Below, one piece after another: positions 9,834 to 19,387 of a stretch of DNA of 58,423 bases. The translations under genes were made by a program, and so were the position numbers. The number at the start of each line of letters is the position of its first letter. The first letter of the stretch is position 1. The notes beneath the pieces are model-generated. The model searched no databases. It was not told the DNA's origin and saw only the letters and a program-made list of their open reading frames with translations. Origin of the DNA: UMGS1781 sp045628105. GTDB taxonomy: Bacteria > Bacillota > Clostridia > TANB77 > CAG-508. The DNA lies in contig JAZQOX010000021.1 of NCBI GenBank assembly GCA_045628105.1, forward strand, positions 1 to 58,423, read 5' to 3'.

Positions 9834-10706
9834 ATGGAAATTAAGATAATAGATATGTATAATAAATTTTATCCTGAACAACTAAAAAAAATAAAAAATC
9901 CCCCTAAGAGGTTATATGTAATTGGGGATGAAACGATTTTAAACAACGATTGCTTATCAATAATAGGCTCAAGGAATTGTACAGAATATGGAGCAAATAT
10001 TGCCAAAGTATTTGCCAAGAAAATAGCTGAAAAAGGTATAACAATTGTAAGCGGAATGGCATATGGAATAGATAGCCAAGCGCATTTAGGCGCCATAGAG
10101 GGAGGAGGAAAAACGATTGCGGTTTTAGGATCAGGGTTTAATCACATTTTTCCAGACAAAGAGATATTTAACAAAATTTTGGAGTATGGAGGAACAATTA
10201 TTACAGAATATGATAACGATGTTGAAGTTTTTTCACAAGGTTTTAGGGATAGAAATAGAATAGTTGCGGGATTATCAATAGGTACTTTTGTAATAGAAGC
10301 GAAAGAAAAAAGTGGAACAGGAATTACAGCGAACTACGCCAAACAGTTTAAAAGAAATATTTTTTGCATTCCTCATAGAATAGAAGATGAGAGCGGAAAG
10401 GGAACAAATAGACTTTTAAAAAATGGAGCAATATTAGTTACTGAAATTGAAGACATATTAAAATATTATAATAACATAAAGCAAAATGCTAAAACAGAGA
10501 AAAAACTAGAAATAGAAATTCCAGAGGAGTATAAAAAAGTATATGAGGAAATAAAAATAAAAGATATAAATGCTGATGAAATTAGTAAGAAAATAAATAT
10601 GAATATTGCACAAGTAAATGCAATTATAACAATGCTTGAATTAGAAGGCTATATTGAAAGTAGGCCTGGGAATTTTTACAGAAGAAGGGATTTTATTAAT
10701 GTATGA
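9834..10706 (+). CDS. dprA: DNA processing protein DprA
   Basis: This 290-residue DprA/Smf protein loads RecA onto incoming single-stranded DNA. Its Rossmann-like core carries GSRNCTEYG, IVSGMAYGIDSQAH, VLGSG and the FRDRNRIVAGLS motif. The C-terminal residues, about 215-290, form a winged-helix domain ending MLELEGYIESRPGNFYRR. It starts one base after comM and overlaps the start of yraN by 8 bases, so comM-dprA-yraN is a translationally coupled operon, a common order in Firmicutes. Confidence 0.95.
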   Translation: MEIKIIDMYNKFYPEQLKKIKNPPKRLYVIGDETILNNDCLSIIGSRNCTEYGANIAKVFAKKIAEKGITIVSGMAYGIDSQAHLGAIEGGGKTIAVLGSGFNHIFPDKEIFNKILEYGGTIITEYDNDVEVFSQGFRDRNRIVAGLSIGTFVIEAKEKSGTGITANYAKQFKRNIFCIPHRIEDESGKGTNRLLKNGAILVTEIEDILKYYNNIKQNAKTEKKLEIEIPEEYKKVYEEIKIKDINADEISKKINMNIAQVNAIITMLELEGYIESRPGNFYRRRDFINV

Positions 10707-11052
10707 AAGACATATAATAGGAAAAATAGGAGAAGAAAAAGCTAGCAACTACTTGATAAATAGTGGATATAGAATTTTAGAACGCAATTTTTCATGTAGA
10801 CAAGGAGAAATTGATATTATAGCTTTTGATGGGAAATATACTGTCTTTTTTGAAATAAAAGCAAGAACAAATTTAGAGTATGGTTTGCCGTCGGAAGCGG
10901 TAAATAAAAGGAAAATGAAACACATGCTAAATGCAATAAAATATTATTTATATATTCATAAAATAGAAAATACAAATATTCGAATTGATGTCATTGAAGT
11001 ATATGCATGTAATGATGAATATCGCATTAATCACCTAAAACAGGTGTTATAA
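10699..11052 (+). CDS. yraN: YraN/UPF0102 family endonuclease-like protein
   Basis: This 117-residue protein has the RecB-like nuclease core of UPF0102: GEEKASNYL, GYRILERNF, GEIDIIAFD and VFFEIKART. The Glu, Asp, Glu-x-Lys active-site arrangement (GEIDII and FEIKAR) is complete. ATG 10699 overlaps the dprA stop; an upstream in-frame start at 10654 would overlap dprA by more than 50 bases and has no family support. The function is unproven in most species; it is often encoded beside dprA. Confidence 0.9.
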   Translation: MYERHIIGKIGEEKASNYLINSGYRILERNFSCRQGEIDIIAFDGKYTVFFEIKARTNLEYGLPSEAVNKRKMKHMLNAIKYYLYIHKIENTNIRIDVIEVYACNDEYRINHLKQVL

Positions 11053-11114
11053 TTGACTTTTATAAAAAACAATGATAACATTATTAAAATAATATAAAAA
11101 ATGGAGGACTTTTT

Positions 11115-11840
11115 ATGAAGAATATTATTATAACAGGAAGTTCAAGGGGAATTGGAAAATGTTTGGTTGAAAATTTGGCTAGAGATGGATATAATGTTCT
11201 CTTAAATTACAACAAATCAGAAAAACAAGCCAAAAAAATACAAAATGATTTAAAAGAAGAAGGAATAATAATTGAAACATTTAAGGCAGATGTATCAAAC
11301 AGAGCGGAAGTTAAAAAAATGATACAATATGCATTTGAAAAATGGGGAAAAATTGATGTTCTAATAAATAATGCAGGTATTGCAAAACTTCAAATGTTCC
11401 AAGATGTTAAGGAAGAGGATTGGAATGAAATAATAAATACAAACTTAAAATCTGCCTTTTATGCGACACAAGAGGTTTTGGAACATATGGTGCATGAAAA
11501 AAGTGGATGTATAATAAATATTTCATCAATGTGGGGACAATCTGGTGCATCTTGTGAATCAATATATTCAATATCAAAAGCAGGAATGGATGCAATGACA
11601 AAATCTTTAGCAAAAGAACTTGGACCTTCAAATATTAGAGTGAATTCAATTGCGCCAGGCGTAATTGATACAGAAATGAATAGTAAACTAGATGAGCATA
11701 TAAAAGCAGAAATAAAAAATGATACACCACTTGGGAAAATTGGTAAACCACTAGATATATATAAATGTGCAAAGTGGTTAATAGAAGACGAATTTACCAC
11801 AGGACAAATAATACCAGTAAACGGAGGATATGTAATATAA
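11115..11840 (+). CDS. SDR family NAD(P)-dependent oxidoreductase (FabG-like)
   Basis: This 241-residue short-chain dehydrogenase has the cofactor motif TGSSRGIG (residues 7-14), NNAG, the catalytic Ser in ISSMWG, the YSISK Tyr-x3-Lys and a C-terminal PVNGGYVI. It closely follows the FabG pattern (3-oxoacyl-ACP reductase), but there is no fatty-acid cluster here, so the substrate is undetermined. The start has GGAGG upstream. A terminator follows directly. Confidence 0.88.
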   Translation: MKNIIITGSSRGIGKCLVENLARDGYNVLLNYNKSEKQAKKIQNDLKEEGIIIETFKADVSNRAEVKKMIQYAFEKWGKIDVLINNAGIAKLQMFQDVKEEDWNEIINTNLKSAFYATQEVLEHMVHEKSGCIINISSMWGQSGASCESIYSISKAGMDAMTKSLAKELGPSNIRVNSIAPGVIDTEMNSKLDEHIKAEIKNDTPLGKIGKPLDIYKCAKWLIEDEFTTGQIIPVNGGYVI

Positions 11841-11845
11841 TAAAA

Positions 11846-11875
11846 AAAGAACCTTTCTCATAAAGGTTCTTTTAT
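11846..11875. terminator. terminator between convergent genes
   Basis: The stem aagaaccttt-ctcat-aaaggttctt has A-rich and T-rich flanks. It lies between the SDR gene and the minus-strand CBM gene. Confidence 0.8.
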
Positions 11876-11884
11876 ATATAAATT

Positions 11885-12346
11885 TTATTCTTCAACTTTT
11901 CTTTTATAATTTCCACTAATAAGTTTTGGAATATAACGTAACATTTTATAAACCGCAATTCTAATTTTTTTACTCCAGATATAGCTTTTTCTTAATCTAT
12001 TTGGTCTATCAATTCCATACCCATTATTACTTAAAACTAAATCAACGCATGGAGCAGCTAATTCAAAAACATAATTTTGAGAGGCATTATTATCCCACTC
12101 ATTTTTCTCATTTCTAAAACAGAAATTGAAGGTTCCTTCTCCCATAAGTACTAATTCAGTTTGAAAGCCAAGTTCAGTTTTTTCCATTTGTAACTCAGAT
12201 AAATTGTTCCAATTTTCACCAAAACCATAATGAATATATACTTTTTCTGAATTATCTTCGAAAAATTTCCCTGAGTATGATATTTTTACTGTTGAACCTT
12301 GTATTAATTTATCAGTATCGAAAAATATATTTTTAATTAACTCCAT
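11885..12346 (-). CDS. stand-alone CBM25/53-like carbohydrate-binding protein
   Basis: This 153-residue protein has a beta-sandwich-like region of about 95 residues: VYIHYGFGENWNNL, then FQTELVLMGEGTFNFCF, then EWDNNASQNYVFEL. The pattern of Trp, WDNN and NY matches the starch-binding CBM25/53 type. A basic C-terminal tail follows (SYIWSKKIRIAVYKMLRY). No signal peptide or enzyme domain is visible, so it probably acts inside the cell or at the membrane, perhaps on glycogen. Family assignment is by pattern only. Confidence 0.65.
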   Translation of the reverse strand: MELIKNIFFDTDKLIQGSTVKISYSGKFFEDNSEKVYIHYGFGENWNNLSELQMEKTELGFQTELVLMGEGTFNFCFRNEKNEWDNNASQNYVFELAAPCVDLVLSNNGYGIDRPNRLRKSYIWSKKIRIAVYKMLRYIPKLISGNYKRKVEE

Positions 12347-12477
12347 TTTTTTACCTCTTTAAAATGTTTATCTTTTGAACAGTTACATTATATTATTAAA
12401 AAAAATATAATGCAATACTTTTTTACAATTTTTTTAAAAATTTTGTATAAAAATATTATAAAAATTATGTAGAAATT

Positions 12478-13041
12478 TTACAAAACTTTTCCTATTATAA
12501 AGAACTCGTCAGAATCAGATACAACAATATCTTCAACATCTTTGTTTTCAGCCTTTAAAGTGAATTTGCCTTTCTTTAAAAAGAATCTTCTAATTAGTGT
12601 TTTATTATTTAGACAAAATAATCCAATATCCTTGTTCTTTAAAGGAGTATTAAACTCAATATAAACATATTCTCCTTTTTTTAATAAATCAGCCATAGAG
12701 TCGTCTGGAACTTTAAGAGCGATTGAAGCAGAAGGAAGAGATGATGGACAATCTACAAAAGAATTAATAGAATCTACTGCCAATATCTTATTATAGGAAA
12801 TATGATTAGCTACACCATATTTTTCTTGTTCTTCGTTTAACTCTTTATCATATGTATACATTAGTTGTTGGTATGGAACATCCAAAGCTTTACAAATATT
12901 ACGTAATGCTTTATGACTTGGATTTCTTTCCCCTTTTTCGATATGTGTTAAATGACCAATATTAATTCCAGTTAGTTCAGCAAGTTCTGTTTTGGTCATT
13001 CCTTTTTCTTTTCTAATTATTGCAATCATATCTCCAATCAT
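12478..13041 (-). CDS. XRE-type repressor with C-terminal S24-like domain
   Basis: This 187-residue protein combines an N-terminal helix-turn-helix (residues 1-60: MTKTELAELTGINIGHLTHI) with a C-terminal LexA/CI-like S24 domain. The latter shows a possible catalytic Ser in VPDDSM and a later basic TLIRRF region for the Lys. The layout is that of a phage CI or ImmA-independent repressor. It diverges from a small XRE gene across 172 bases holding TTGTC-type inverted repeats. No phage structural genes are nearby, so it may be a domesticated switch. Confidence 0.8.
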   Translation of the reverse strand: MIGDMIAIIRKEKGMTKTELAELTGINIGHLTHIEKGERNPSHKALRNICKALDVPYQQLMYTYDKELNEEQEKYGVANHISYNKILAVDSINSFVDCPSSLPSASIALKVPDDSMADLLKKGEYVYIEFNTPLKNKDIGLFCLNNKTLIRRFFLKKGKFTLKAENKDVEDIVVSDSDEFFIIGKVL

Positions 13042-13085
13042 AAAAATACCTCATTTCATTAAATAATCTTAAATTATTATACAAG

Positions 13086-13202
13086 ACGAAAATAAATTTG
13101 TCTAGTAGTAAATAAAAAAAATATGGATTTTTATAAAAAAATATCATAAATGTATTGACTTGTCAAATTGGTTTATGATAATATACTTGCTAAATAGACA
13201 AG
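13086..13202. promoter_or_regulatory. divergent promoter/operator region with TTGTC half-sites
   Basis: On the plus strand TTGACT (13155-13160), a 16-base spacer and GATAAT (13177-13182) make a promoter for the small XRE gene. The -35 box lies inside an inverted repeat TTGAC-TT-GTCAA (13155-13166). Related TTGTCT and AGACAA half-sites occur near 13100 and 13195. This spacing suits autoregulation by one of the two flanking HTH proteins. Confidence 0.5.
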
Positions 13203-13213
13203 GAGGGAACAGA

Positions 13214-13411
13214 ATGTATATTAATAAAATAAAGAAAATTAGAAAAGAAAAGGGAATTACCTTAGAAGAACTTTCAAGAAGAAGTGGAATTTCAACAGGA
13301 TATTTGTGCCATTTAGAAAATGGTACAAGAAGTAATCCATCAATAGATGTTATGGAAAAAATTGCGAAAACATTAAATAAAACTGTTTTTGAGGTTTTTT
13401 TTAACAAGTAA
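13214..13411 (+). CDS. small XRE-family transcriptional regulator
   Basis: This 65-residue protein is a single helix-turn-helix domain (LEELSRRSGISTGYLCHLE, then MEKIAKTLNKTVFEVF). ATG 13214 is used because AGGAGG at 13201-13206 is 7 bases upstream; a longer frame from 13160 would run through the promoter. It is divergent from the S24-type repressor at 12478-13041, like a Cro/CI pair. Confidence 0.85.
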   Translation: MYINKIKKIRKEKGITLEELSRRSGISTGYLCHLENGTRSNPSIDVMEKIAKTLNKTVFEVFFNK

Positions 13412-13517
13412 AATGTATACAAATATTACTTGTTAAAATTCAACAACTTATATTGTAAAAAAAAAGCTTTTATGATAATATTAAATATGAAATGTAATAT
13501 TATGAGGGGTACTATAT

Positions 13518-15281
13518 ATGGATGAAGAAAAGAATGAATTAAAAGCTGAAATATTAGAAAACGTTGAAGAAGAAAAAAATGATATAAAATTAGAGGCAAC
13601 AACAGAAATTCCAAAGATAAATAATGAAGATAATAAGGAAAATATAGAAAATCAAAAGAAAATAAGAAAGCATCATTCAAGAATAGGAATCATTTTTGTA
13701 ATATTTATTTTGTTTCTAATTGCGATATTATCAACAATATTTGCTTTAATTAACTCAAACAACAATAAAATTTTGGGTGGAATTTATATAGAAAATGAAA
13801 GTGTCGCTGGCATGACTGATGAAGAGGCAAAGACATATATTACAGAAAAATACAGTAATTATTTAGAAAAAGATATAAAGCTAACAATAAATGGTGAGAC
13901 ATTTGACTTATCTCCAAAACAAATAGAAATTAATTACAATATAGAAGAGGCTGTAAAAGAAGCGTATTCTATTGGGAGAAACGGTGGCATATTTTATAAC
14001 AATATAGAAATAGTAAAAACTTTTTTCAAAGAAAATAAAATTGAATTAAAATTTACACATAATGATGAATTATTAGAAAAAATACTTAAGGAATTTGAAA
14101 CAAAAGTTCCAAATTCTATGATTGATAACACATATTATATTGAAAATGATAAATTGATAATAACTAGAGGAAATGCTGGTGTAAAAATAGATATTGAATA
14201 TGCAAAACAGCAAATTTTGGAACATATAAAAAAACAAGAAGAGAAACCTATAGAAATAAGAATAGAATACAAAGAATGTCCAGAAATAGATATTGAAAAA
14301 ATACATAAAGAAGTAAAATGTGAGCCTCAAAACGCTACTTTCAATAAGGAACCAATTGAAATTATTCCACATAAAGTAGGAATTGATTTTAATGTTGAAG
14401 AGGCAAAAAAAGTTTTAGAGAACAAAAAAGAAGAGTATGAAATTAAATTAAAAATTATCGAACCAGAAATTCATACTAATGAAATAGGAGAGGAAGCTTT
14501 TCCAGATTTATTATCTGTATTTTCAACAAAGTATGATGAGACAAATGTACCTCGTTCAAAAAATTTAAAACTTGCAATGAGTAAACTAGATGGTGTTGTA
14601 GTTATGCCGGGTGAAGTTTTTTCATATAATAAAACACTTGGAGAAAGAACTGCAAAAGATGGATATCAAATTGCAAACGGATTTGCAGGAGGAAAAGTAG
14701 TCCCAATGCTTGCAGGTGGTATTTGTCAAATTTCTTCTACACTTTATGATGCAGTTTTATATGCAAACCTTAATATTGTAGAAAGACACAACCACATGTT
14801 TCAGGCAACATATGTTGATCCGGGAAAAGACGCAACAGTTGTATATGGTTCACTTGATTTTAAATTTGAAAATACAAGAAGCTATCCAATAATGCTTAAA
14901 ACAAAAATTGGAGGAGGACTTGCTGAAATAAAAGTTTTTGGAATTAAAGAAGAGATAGAATATGACGTAGAAATTGTAACAGAAGTTATAAGCTATACTC
15001 CATATAAAGTACAATATCAAAATGATTCTAGTATAGCAGAAGGGGTAGAAAAGGTTTCACAATATGGATTACAGGGATGTAAAAGCACAACTTATAGAAT
15101 TTTAAGAAAAAATGGGCAACAAGTATCAAAGGAAACTTTATCAACAGATACATACAGTCCTTTAAATAAAATTGTAAGAAGAGGTGTGAAAAAATTAGAA
15201 CCAATAGTAACACCACAAGAAACTCAAGAACAGAACGAAATAATAGTGAACGAAACAGTGGAAGAAAATTTAAACATATAA
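13518..15281 (+). CDS. VanW family protein with PG-binding and G5 domains
   Basis: This 587-residue surface protein has an acidic cytoplasmic N-terminus, one membrane segment (about residues 57-80), two PG_binding_4-like repeats (about 95-300), a VanW domain (about 330-460) and a C-terminal G5-like domain. The VanW domain includes MPGEVFSYN, LGERTAKDGYQIANGF and LAGGICQISSTLYDAVLYA. It is YoaR-like, anchored outside the membrane and probably bound to peptidoglycan; VanW function is not established. Read alone, not in an operon; tgt follows after 44 bases. Confidence 0.88.
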   Translation: MDEEKNELKAEILENVEEEKNDIKLEATTEIPKINNEDNKENIENQKKIRKHHSRIGIIFVIFILFLIAILSTIFALINSNNNKILGGIYIENESVAGMTDEEAKTYITEKYSNYLEKDIKLTINGETFDLSPKQIEINYNIEEAVKEAYSIGRNGGIFYNNIEIVKTFFKENKIELKFTHNDELLEKILKEFETKVPNSMIDNTYYIENDKLIITRGNAGVKIDIEYAKQQILEHIKKQEEKPIEIRIEYKECPEIDIEKIHKEVKCEPQNATFNKEPIEIIPHKVGIDFNVEEAKKVLENKKEEYEIKLKIIEPEIHTNEIGEEAFPDLLSVFSTKYDETNVPRSKNLKLAMSKLDGVVVMPGEVFSYNKTLGERTAKDGYQIANGFAGGKVVPMLAGGICQISSTLYDAVLYANLNIVERHNHMFQATYVDPGKDATVVYGSLDFKFENTRSYPIMLKTKIGGGLAEIKVFGIKEEIEYDVEIVTEVISYTPYKVQYQNDSSIAEGVEKVSQYGLQGCKSTTYRILRKNGQQVSKETLSTDTYSPLNKIVRRGVKKLEPIVTPQETQEQNEIIVNETVEENLNI

Positions 15282-15325
15282 GTTAAAGAAAATTTTACAA
15301 AAATATTAGTAAAAAGGAAGTAAAG

Positions 15326-16456
15326 ATGGAAGCAATAACATATGAATTAAAGCATATTTGTAAACAATCAGGAGCAAGAAGGGGAGTAATACATACTCCA
15401 CATGGAGATATTCAAACACCTATATTTATGCCTGTTGGAACACAAGCAACTGTAAAATCAATGACACCAGAAGAATTAAAAGAAGAGGTTAAAGCCCAAA
15501 TAATTCTATCAAACACATACCATTTATATTTAAGACCAGGAAGTAAATTAATTCGAGAAGCTGGTGGTTTACATGAATTTATGAGATGGGATAGGCCGAT
15601 TCTGACAGATAGTGGCGGATTTCAAGTTTTTAGTCTGGGAGATTTGAGAAAAATAACAGAAGAGGGAGTTGAATTCAAATCTTATTTAGATGGAAGTAAA
15701 CACTTTCTATCACCAGAAAAAGTAATGGAAATAGAGAATGACTTAGGCTCAGACATAATGATGGCTTTTGATGAGTGTGTACAATATCCTGCAGATTATG
15801 AATATACAAAACAATCAATGGAAAGAACTACAAGGTGGGCAGCAAGATGCAAAGAAGCACATAAAAATACTGAAAAACAGGGACTATTTGGAATAGTACA
15901 AGGAGGAACATATAAAGACTTAAGAGAGATTTCGGCAAAGGATTTAGTTGCGATGAATTTCCCTGGTTATGCAGTTGGAGGATTAAGTGTAGGAGAACCT
16001 AAAGAACTTATGTGTGAAGTTCTTGAATTTACAACAAAATTTTTACCAGAGGACAAACCAAGATATTTAATGGGTGTTGGAACACCAGATTATTTAATAG
16101 AAGCTGTTCTTAGAGGAATAGATATGTGTGATTGTGTATTGCCAACAAGAATTGCAAGAAATGGTACAGCATTAACATCACATGGAAAGGTAGTTGTAAG
16201 AAATGCAACGTATGAAAAGGACTGGGGAAAATTAGATGAAGAATGTGATTGCTATACTTGTAGAAATTATACAAGAGCATATATCAGACATCTAGTAAAA
16301 ATGAATGAAATACTTGGTGTTAGATTACTTTCAATTCACAATTTAAGATTTTTAACACGTTTAATGGAGCAAGTAAGAGAAGCAATTGAAAACGACCGTT
16401 TATTAGACTTCAGAAAAGAATTTTACAAAAAATACGGGTATGAAATTGAAGATTAA
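15326..16456 (+). CDS. tgt: queuine tRNA-ribosyltransferase (TGT)
   Basis: This 376-residue TGT exchanges G34 for preQ1 in GUN-anticodon tRNAs. Motifs seen in order: VKSMTPEEL, ILSNTYHLYLRPG, ILTDSGGFQVFSL (catalytic Asp), FGIVQGG, GGLSVGEP, the nucleophile Asp region CDCVLPTRIARNG, and the zinc site CDCYTC with a following His. Normal bacterial length. AAGGAAG precedes the ATG. No queuosine biosynthesis genes are adjacent. Confidence 0.96.
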   Translation: MEAITYELKHICKQSGARRGVIHTPHGDIQTPIFMPVGTQATVKSMTPEELKEEVKAQIILSNTYHLYLRPGSKLIREAGGLHEFMRWDRPILTDSGGFQVFSLGDLRKITEEGVEFKSYLDGSKHFLSPEKVMEIENDLGSDIMMAFDECVQYPADYEYTKQSMERTTRWAARCKEAHKNTEKQGLFGIVQGGTYKDLREISAKDLVAMNFPGYAVGGLSVGEPKELMCEVLEFTTKFLPEDKPRYLMGVGTPDYLIEAVLRGIDMCDCVLPTRIARNGTALTSHGKVVVRNATYEKDWGKLDEECDCYTCRNYTRAYIRHLVKMNEILGVRLLSIHNLRFLTRLMEQVREAIENDRLLDFRKEFYKKYGYEIED

Positions 16457-16486
16457 TATTGCAATTAGAAGAAAGGATTGTTTAAT

Positions 16487-17677
16487 ATGGATTTATTAAA
16501 TGAAAATAAGGAACAAAAGAATAAAAAGTCAAGTGGACAAAAAACAGTATTAATGCTTTTAATTATTTTAATCATTTTAACAATTTTAACAATTGCTTTA
16601 ATGATTGTTATTAATACGAAAACAAAAAATGGAAAAACAACTTTGATGATAAACAATATGGAGCAAAAAGTTGAAAAAAGTATGATTATTGAAGATAAAT
16701 CAGGAGTGAAATATATTGCATTAAATTATCTTTGTGATATGGCAGGATATGCATATGAAAATAGTGATTATGAAACATTTGAACAAGATGCAACAAAATG
16801 TTATATCCAAAATGGAAAACAAATATATGCATTTGAGGGAAACTCAAAAATAATGTATAAGTATGATGAAGAAACAAAATTAGATTATCAATATTATATG
16901 TTAAGTAATTACATTTTAATGAATGATAATAAATTATATATTTCTATAAATGATATTATAACAGCATTAAATATAAGGTGTGAAATGTATTCAAAAAGTG
17001 GAATTTCAATTAAAACACCACAATTTCTTGTAAATGAATACAAAAGTAAATTGCCAGACTATAATATAACAGAAGACAACAATAATTTAAAAGCCTTGGC
17101 ATATGGGTGGATTATAGCAAGCAAAAATGGACAATGGGGCGTGCTTGATGAAAGAGGAAATAGTATACTAAGCTTTAGATATGATAATATTTGGTTCAAC
17201 GAATATGAACAGAATTATATTGTATCAAAGGATGGAGCATACGGAGTAATATCTGTAGATGGAAAAACAGAATATCCATTAGTTTATGATGAAATTCAAA
17301 TATTAAACTATGAAAACCATTTATATAAGGCAAAAGTAAACAATAAGTATGGAATTTTAAATGCAAATGGAAATAAAGTTGGAGAAATAATATATGATGA
17401 AATAGGATTTCCAGAAAACGCCGGAAACAAAATTATATATACTCTAATAATTCCAGAAATTAGTGGTGAAGAAAATGATTTTCCAGAAACAATTGTTGTA
17501 AAAAGAAATGACAGATATGGATTAATAGATATAAAAACAGGAAAAGAAATTTTACCATGTGATCATTTGGAAAAGCTATATGCAAGAAATGATTTAGGAA
17601 CAGTAACGTACCTAATTGAAGCAGAAAATCAAACATTAGATTTAAAAACTTATTTAGAAATAAGAAACTTAATTTAA
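16487..17677 (+). CDS. membrane-anchored WG-repeat protein
   Basis: This 396-residue protein has a membrane segment near residues 24-45 and an N-terminal domain of about 120 residues that includes YIALNYLCDMAGYAYEN, similar to copper amine oxidase N-type domains. At least three WG/KYG repeats follow (GQWGVLDERGNSILSF, GAYGVISVDGK, NKYGILNANGNKV). Such beta-propeller-like proteins are surface exposed and of unknown role. ATG 16487 is preferred to TTG 16478, which touches the ribosome site GAAAGGA. A second WG protein lies at 41772. Confidence 0.8.
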   Translation: MDLLNENKEQKNKKSSGQKTVLMLLIILIILTILTIALMIVINTKTKNGKTTLMINNMEQKVEKSMIIEDKSGVKYIALNYLCDMAGYAYENSDYETFEQDATKCYIQNGKQIYAFEGNSKIMYKYDEETKLDYQYYMLSNYILMNDNKLYISINDIITALNIRCEMYSKSGISIKTPQFLVNEYKSKLPDYNITEDNNNLKALAYGWIIASKNGQWGVLDERGNSILSFRYDNIWFNEYEQNYIVSKDGAYGVISVDGKTEYPLVYDEIQILNYENHLYKAKVNNKYGILNANGNKVGEIIYDEIGFPENAGNKIIYTLIIPEISGEENDFPETIVVKRNDRYGLIDIKTGKEILPCDHLEKLYARNDLGTVTYLIEAENQTLDLKTYLEIRNLI

Positions 17678-17682
17678 AATTA

Positions 17683-17719
17683 AAATTGAACTTTCTATTA
17701 TAGAAAGTTCAATTTTTTT
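17683..17719. terminator. bidirectional terminator
   Basis: The stem aaattgaactttct-atta(t)-agaaagttcaattt is followed by a T-run and preceded by an A-run. It lies between convergent genes. Confidence 0.85.
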
Positions 17720-17720
17720 G

Positions 17721-18092
17721 CTACATTTCTTGCTCACCAGGTAAAAAGTAATCGACAATACCATAAATAAGAGCACCAATTATTGCAGACATCCAAGAAA
17801 TACTATATCCTGCAACAAAATATTGAGTAACATACAAAATTATAACAGATAAAATAAAACCAACAAAACCCTTACCAAATGGACTTGCTTGAATTCCTGT
17901 AAATTTTGCAACAAGGTAATCAATAATTGTTAAAACAATTGCTGCAATTGCTAAAGACCAAAAATTTGAAATTTGAAATCCTGGAGTAAAAAATGCAGTA
18001 ATAGCCAAAACAACAGCAGCACTTATTAGTCTACCAATAATTTGCCATGCAGTGCCTGTAGTTGTTTCTACATGCGAATTATTATTTGCCAT
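17721..18092 (-). CDS. four-helix membrane protein, YvlD/phage-holin-4 like
   Basis: This 123-residue protein has a polar N-terminus and four hydrophobic segments (about residues 17-37, 45-62, 73-92, 97-116) with FTPGF and FWSLAIAAIVLTIIDYL. Size and topology match the YvlD/Phage_holin_4_2 group of small membrane proteins, often involved in envelope stress. The assignment rests on topology and a few residues. GGAGG lies upstream of the start. Confidence 0.6.
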   Translation of the reverse strand: MANNNSHVETTTGTAWQIIGRLISAAVVLAITAFFTPGFQISNFWSLAIAAIVLTIIDYLVAKFTGIQASPFGKGFVGFILSVIILYVTQYFVAGYSISWMSAIIGALIYGIVDYFLPGEQEM

Positions 18093-18235
18093 ATTTCTAA
18101 AACCCTCCTATAAAATATATAAATTTGCTTTGATTTTTAGGTTTCATATATATTATTTTCAAAATTAAAATTAATATTCAAAAGAAATTTGTATAAATTG
18201 ATAAAAATTGCAAAAATTAAAAAAGGTGAATTTAT

Positions 18236-18910
18236 ATGATAAATACTTTTATAAGAGTAACAATAATTTATTTACTTGTTCTTATTGTAATGAGATTAAT
18301 GGGAAAACGCGAAATCAGTCAAATGCAACCATTCGAACTTGTAATTGCAATAATGATTGCAGACTTGGCATCAGTTCCAATGTCTGATACTGGAATACCA
18401 ATAACAAATGGAATAATACCGATACTTGCATTATTATTATTTCAATTACTTATTTCAATTATTAATTTAAAAAGCATAAATTTAAGGAAAATAATTTGTG
18501 GTAAGCCACAAATACTTATATATAGAGGAAAAATAGATGAAAAAGCATTAAAAAAAGAAAAAATAACAGTCAATGAACTTCAAGAAAGATTGAGACAGAA
18601 AGATGTTTTTTCTCTAAGTGATGTTGAGTATGTAATACTTGAAACAAATGGAGAAATAAGCGTAATACAAAAACCAGAAAAAAGAAATACAATTCCTGAA
18701 GATTTTTCAATTACTCCGGAATATGAAGGTATACCATATGATTTGATTGTTGATGGAAAAATAATGTATGATAATCTTAAAAAAATAGAACAAAATGAGA
18801 AATGGCTAAATGAGCAAATTAGAAAATTTGGACTCAAAACAAATGAAGTACTAATTGCAACATATGATGGAAAATGTCAAATCTTTTGCCAAGAAAAGCA
18901 AAGAAAGTAG
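18236..18910 (+). CDS. DUF421 (YetF-type) membrane protein
   Basis: This 224-residue protein has three N-terminal membrane helices with the family signature MRLMGKREISQMQPFELV, followed by a cytoplasmic domain with ISIINLKS, KPQILIYRGKID, FSLSDVEYVILETNGEISV and PEKRNTI. DUF421 proteins such as YetF are inner-membrane proteins of unknown role, linked to spore germination in some relatives. The DUF4363 gene 7 bases downstream is a common partner. Confidence 0.9.
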   Translation: MINTFIRVTIIYLLVLIVMRLMGKREISQMQPFELVIAIMIADLASVPMSDTGIPITNGIIPILALLLFQLLISIINLKSINLRKIICGKPQILIYRGKIDEKALKKEKITVNELQERLRQKDVFSLSDVEYVILETNGEISVIQKPEKRNTIPEDFSITPEYEGIPYDLIVDGKIMYDNLKKIEQNEKWLNEQIRKFGLKTNEVLIATYDGKCQIFCQEKQRK

Positions 18911-18917
18911 GTGTAAA

Positions 18918-19310
18918 ATGAGAGATACAATTATTATTATTGTAATTATTGTATTAATAATTGTAGGCGATTATACTACAAAGCAGATATTATATAAAAA
19001 TTCTGACAGCCTTGTTTCAAAATTTCAAGAATTAAAAGAAAAAACAATTGAAGAAAAAAATACTAATAATAGAAATGAAATAATACAATTAGTTAAAGAA
19101 CTAGAAAGTGAATGGAATAAAAAAACAGTTATATGGTCAACAATTGTAATGCACCAGGAATTAGACAATGTAGAACAAGCACTAATAAAGGCAAAAGCTA
19201 ATATTGAGAATGGAGAATTAGAAGTGGCAGTTCAAGAAATTGATACAGCAATTTTCTTTTTAGAGCATGTAAAAGATAGAGAAAAAATAAGTTTTAAAAA
19301 TATATTTTAG
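18918..19310 (+). CDS. DUF4363-like membrane protein
   Basis: This 130-residue protein has one N-terminal membrane segment (residues 4-20) and an all-helical extracytoplasmic domain with ELESEWNKKTVIWSTIVMHQELDNVEQAL, typical of DUF4363. ATG 18918 has AGGTG upstream. It directly follows the DUF421 gene, with which it is probably co-transcribed. No function is established. Confidence 0.8.
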   Translation: MRDTIIIIVIIVLIIVGDYTTKQILYKNSDSLVSKFQELKEKTIEEKNTNNRNEIIQLVKELESEWNKKTVIWSTIVMHQELDNVEQALIKAKANIENGELEVAVQEIDTAIFFLEHVKDREKISFKNIF

Positions 19311-19387
19311 GAAATATAAAAAAACATTTCATTTTTTTCTAATTTTATGATAGAATAGTATAAAAGTAATTTAGAAGGGAACAAATT

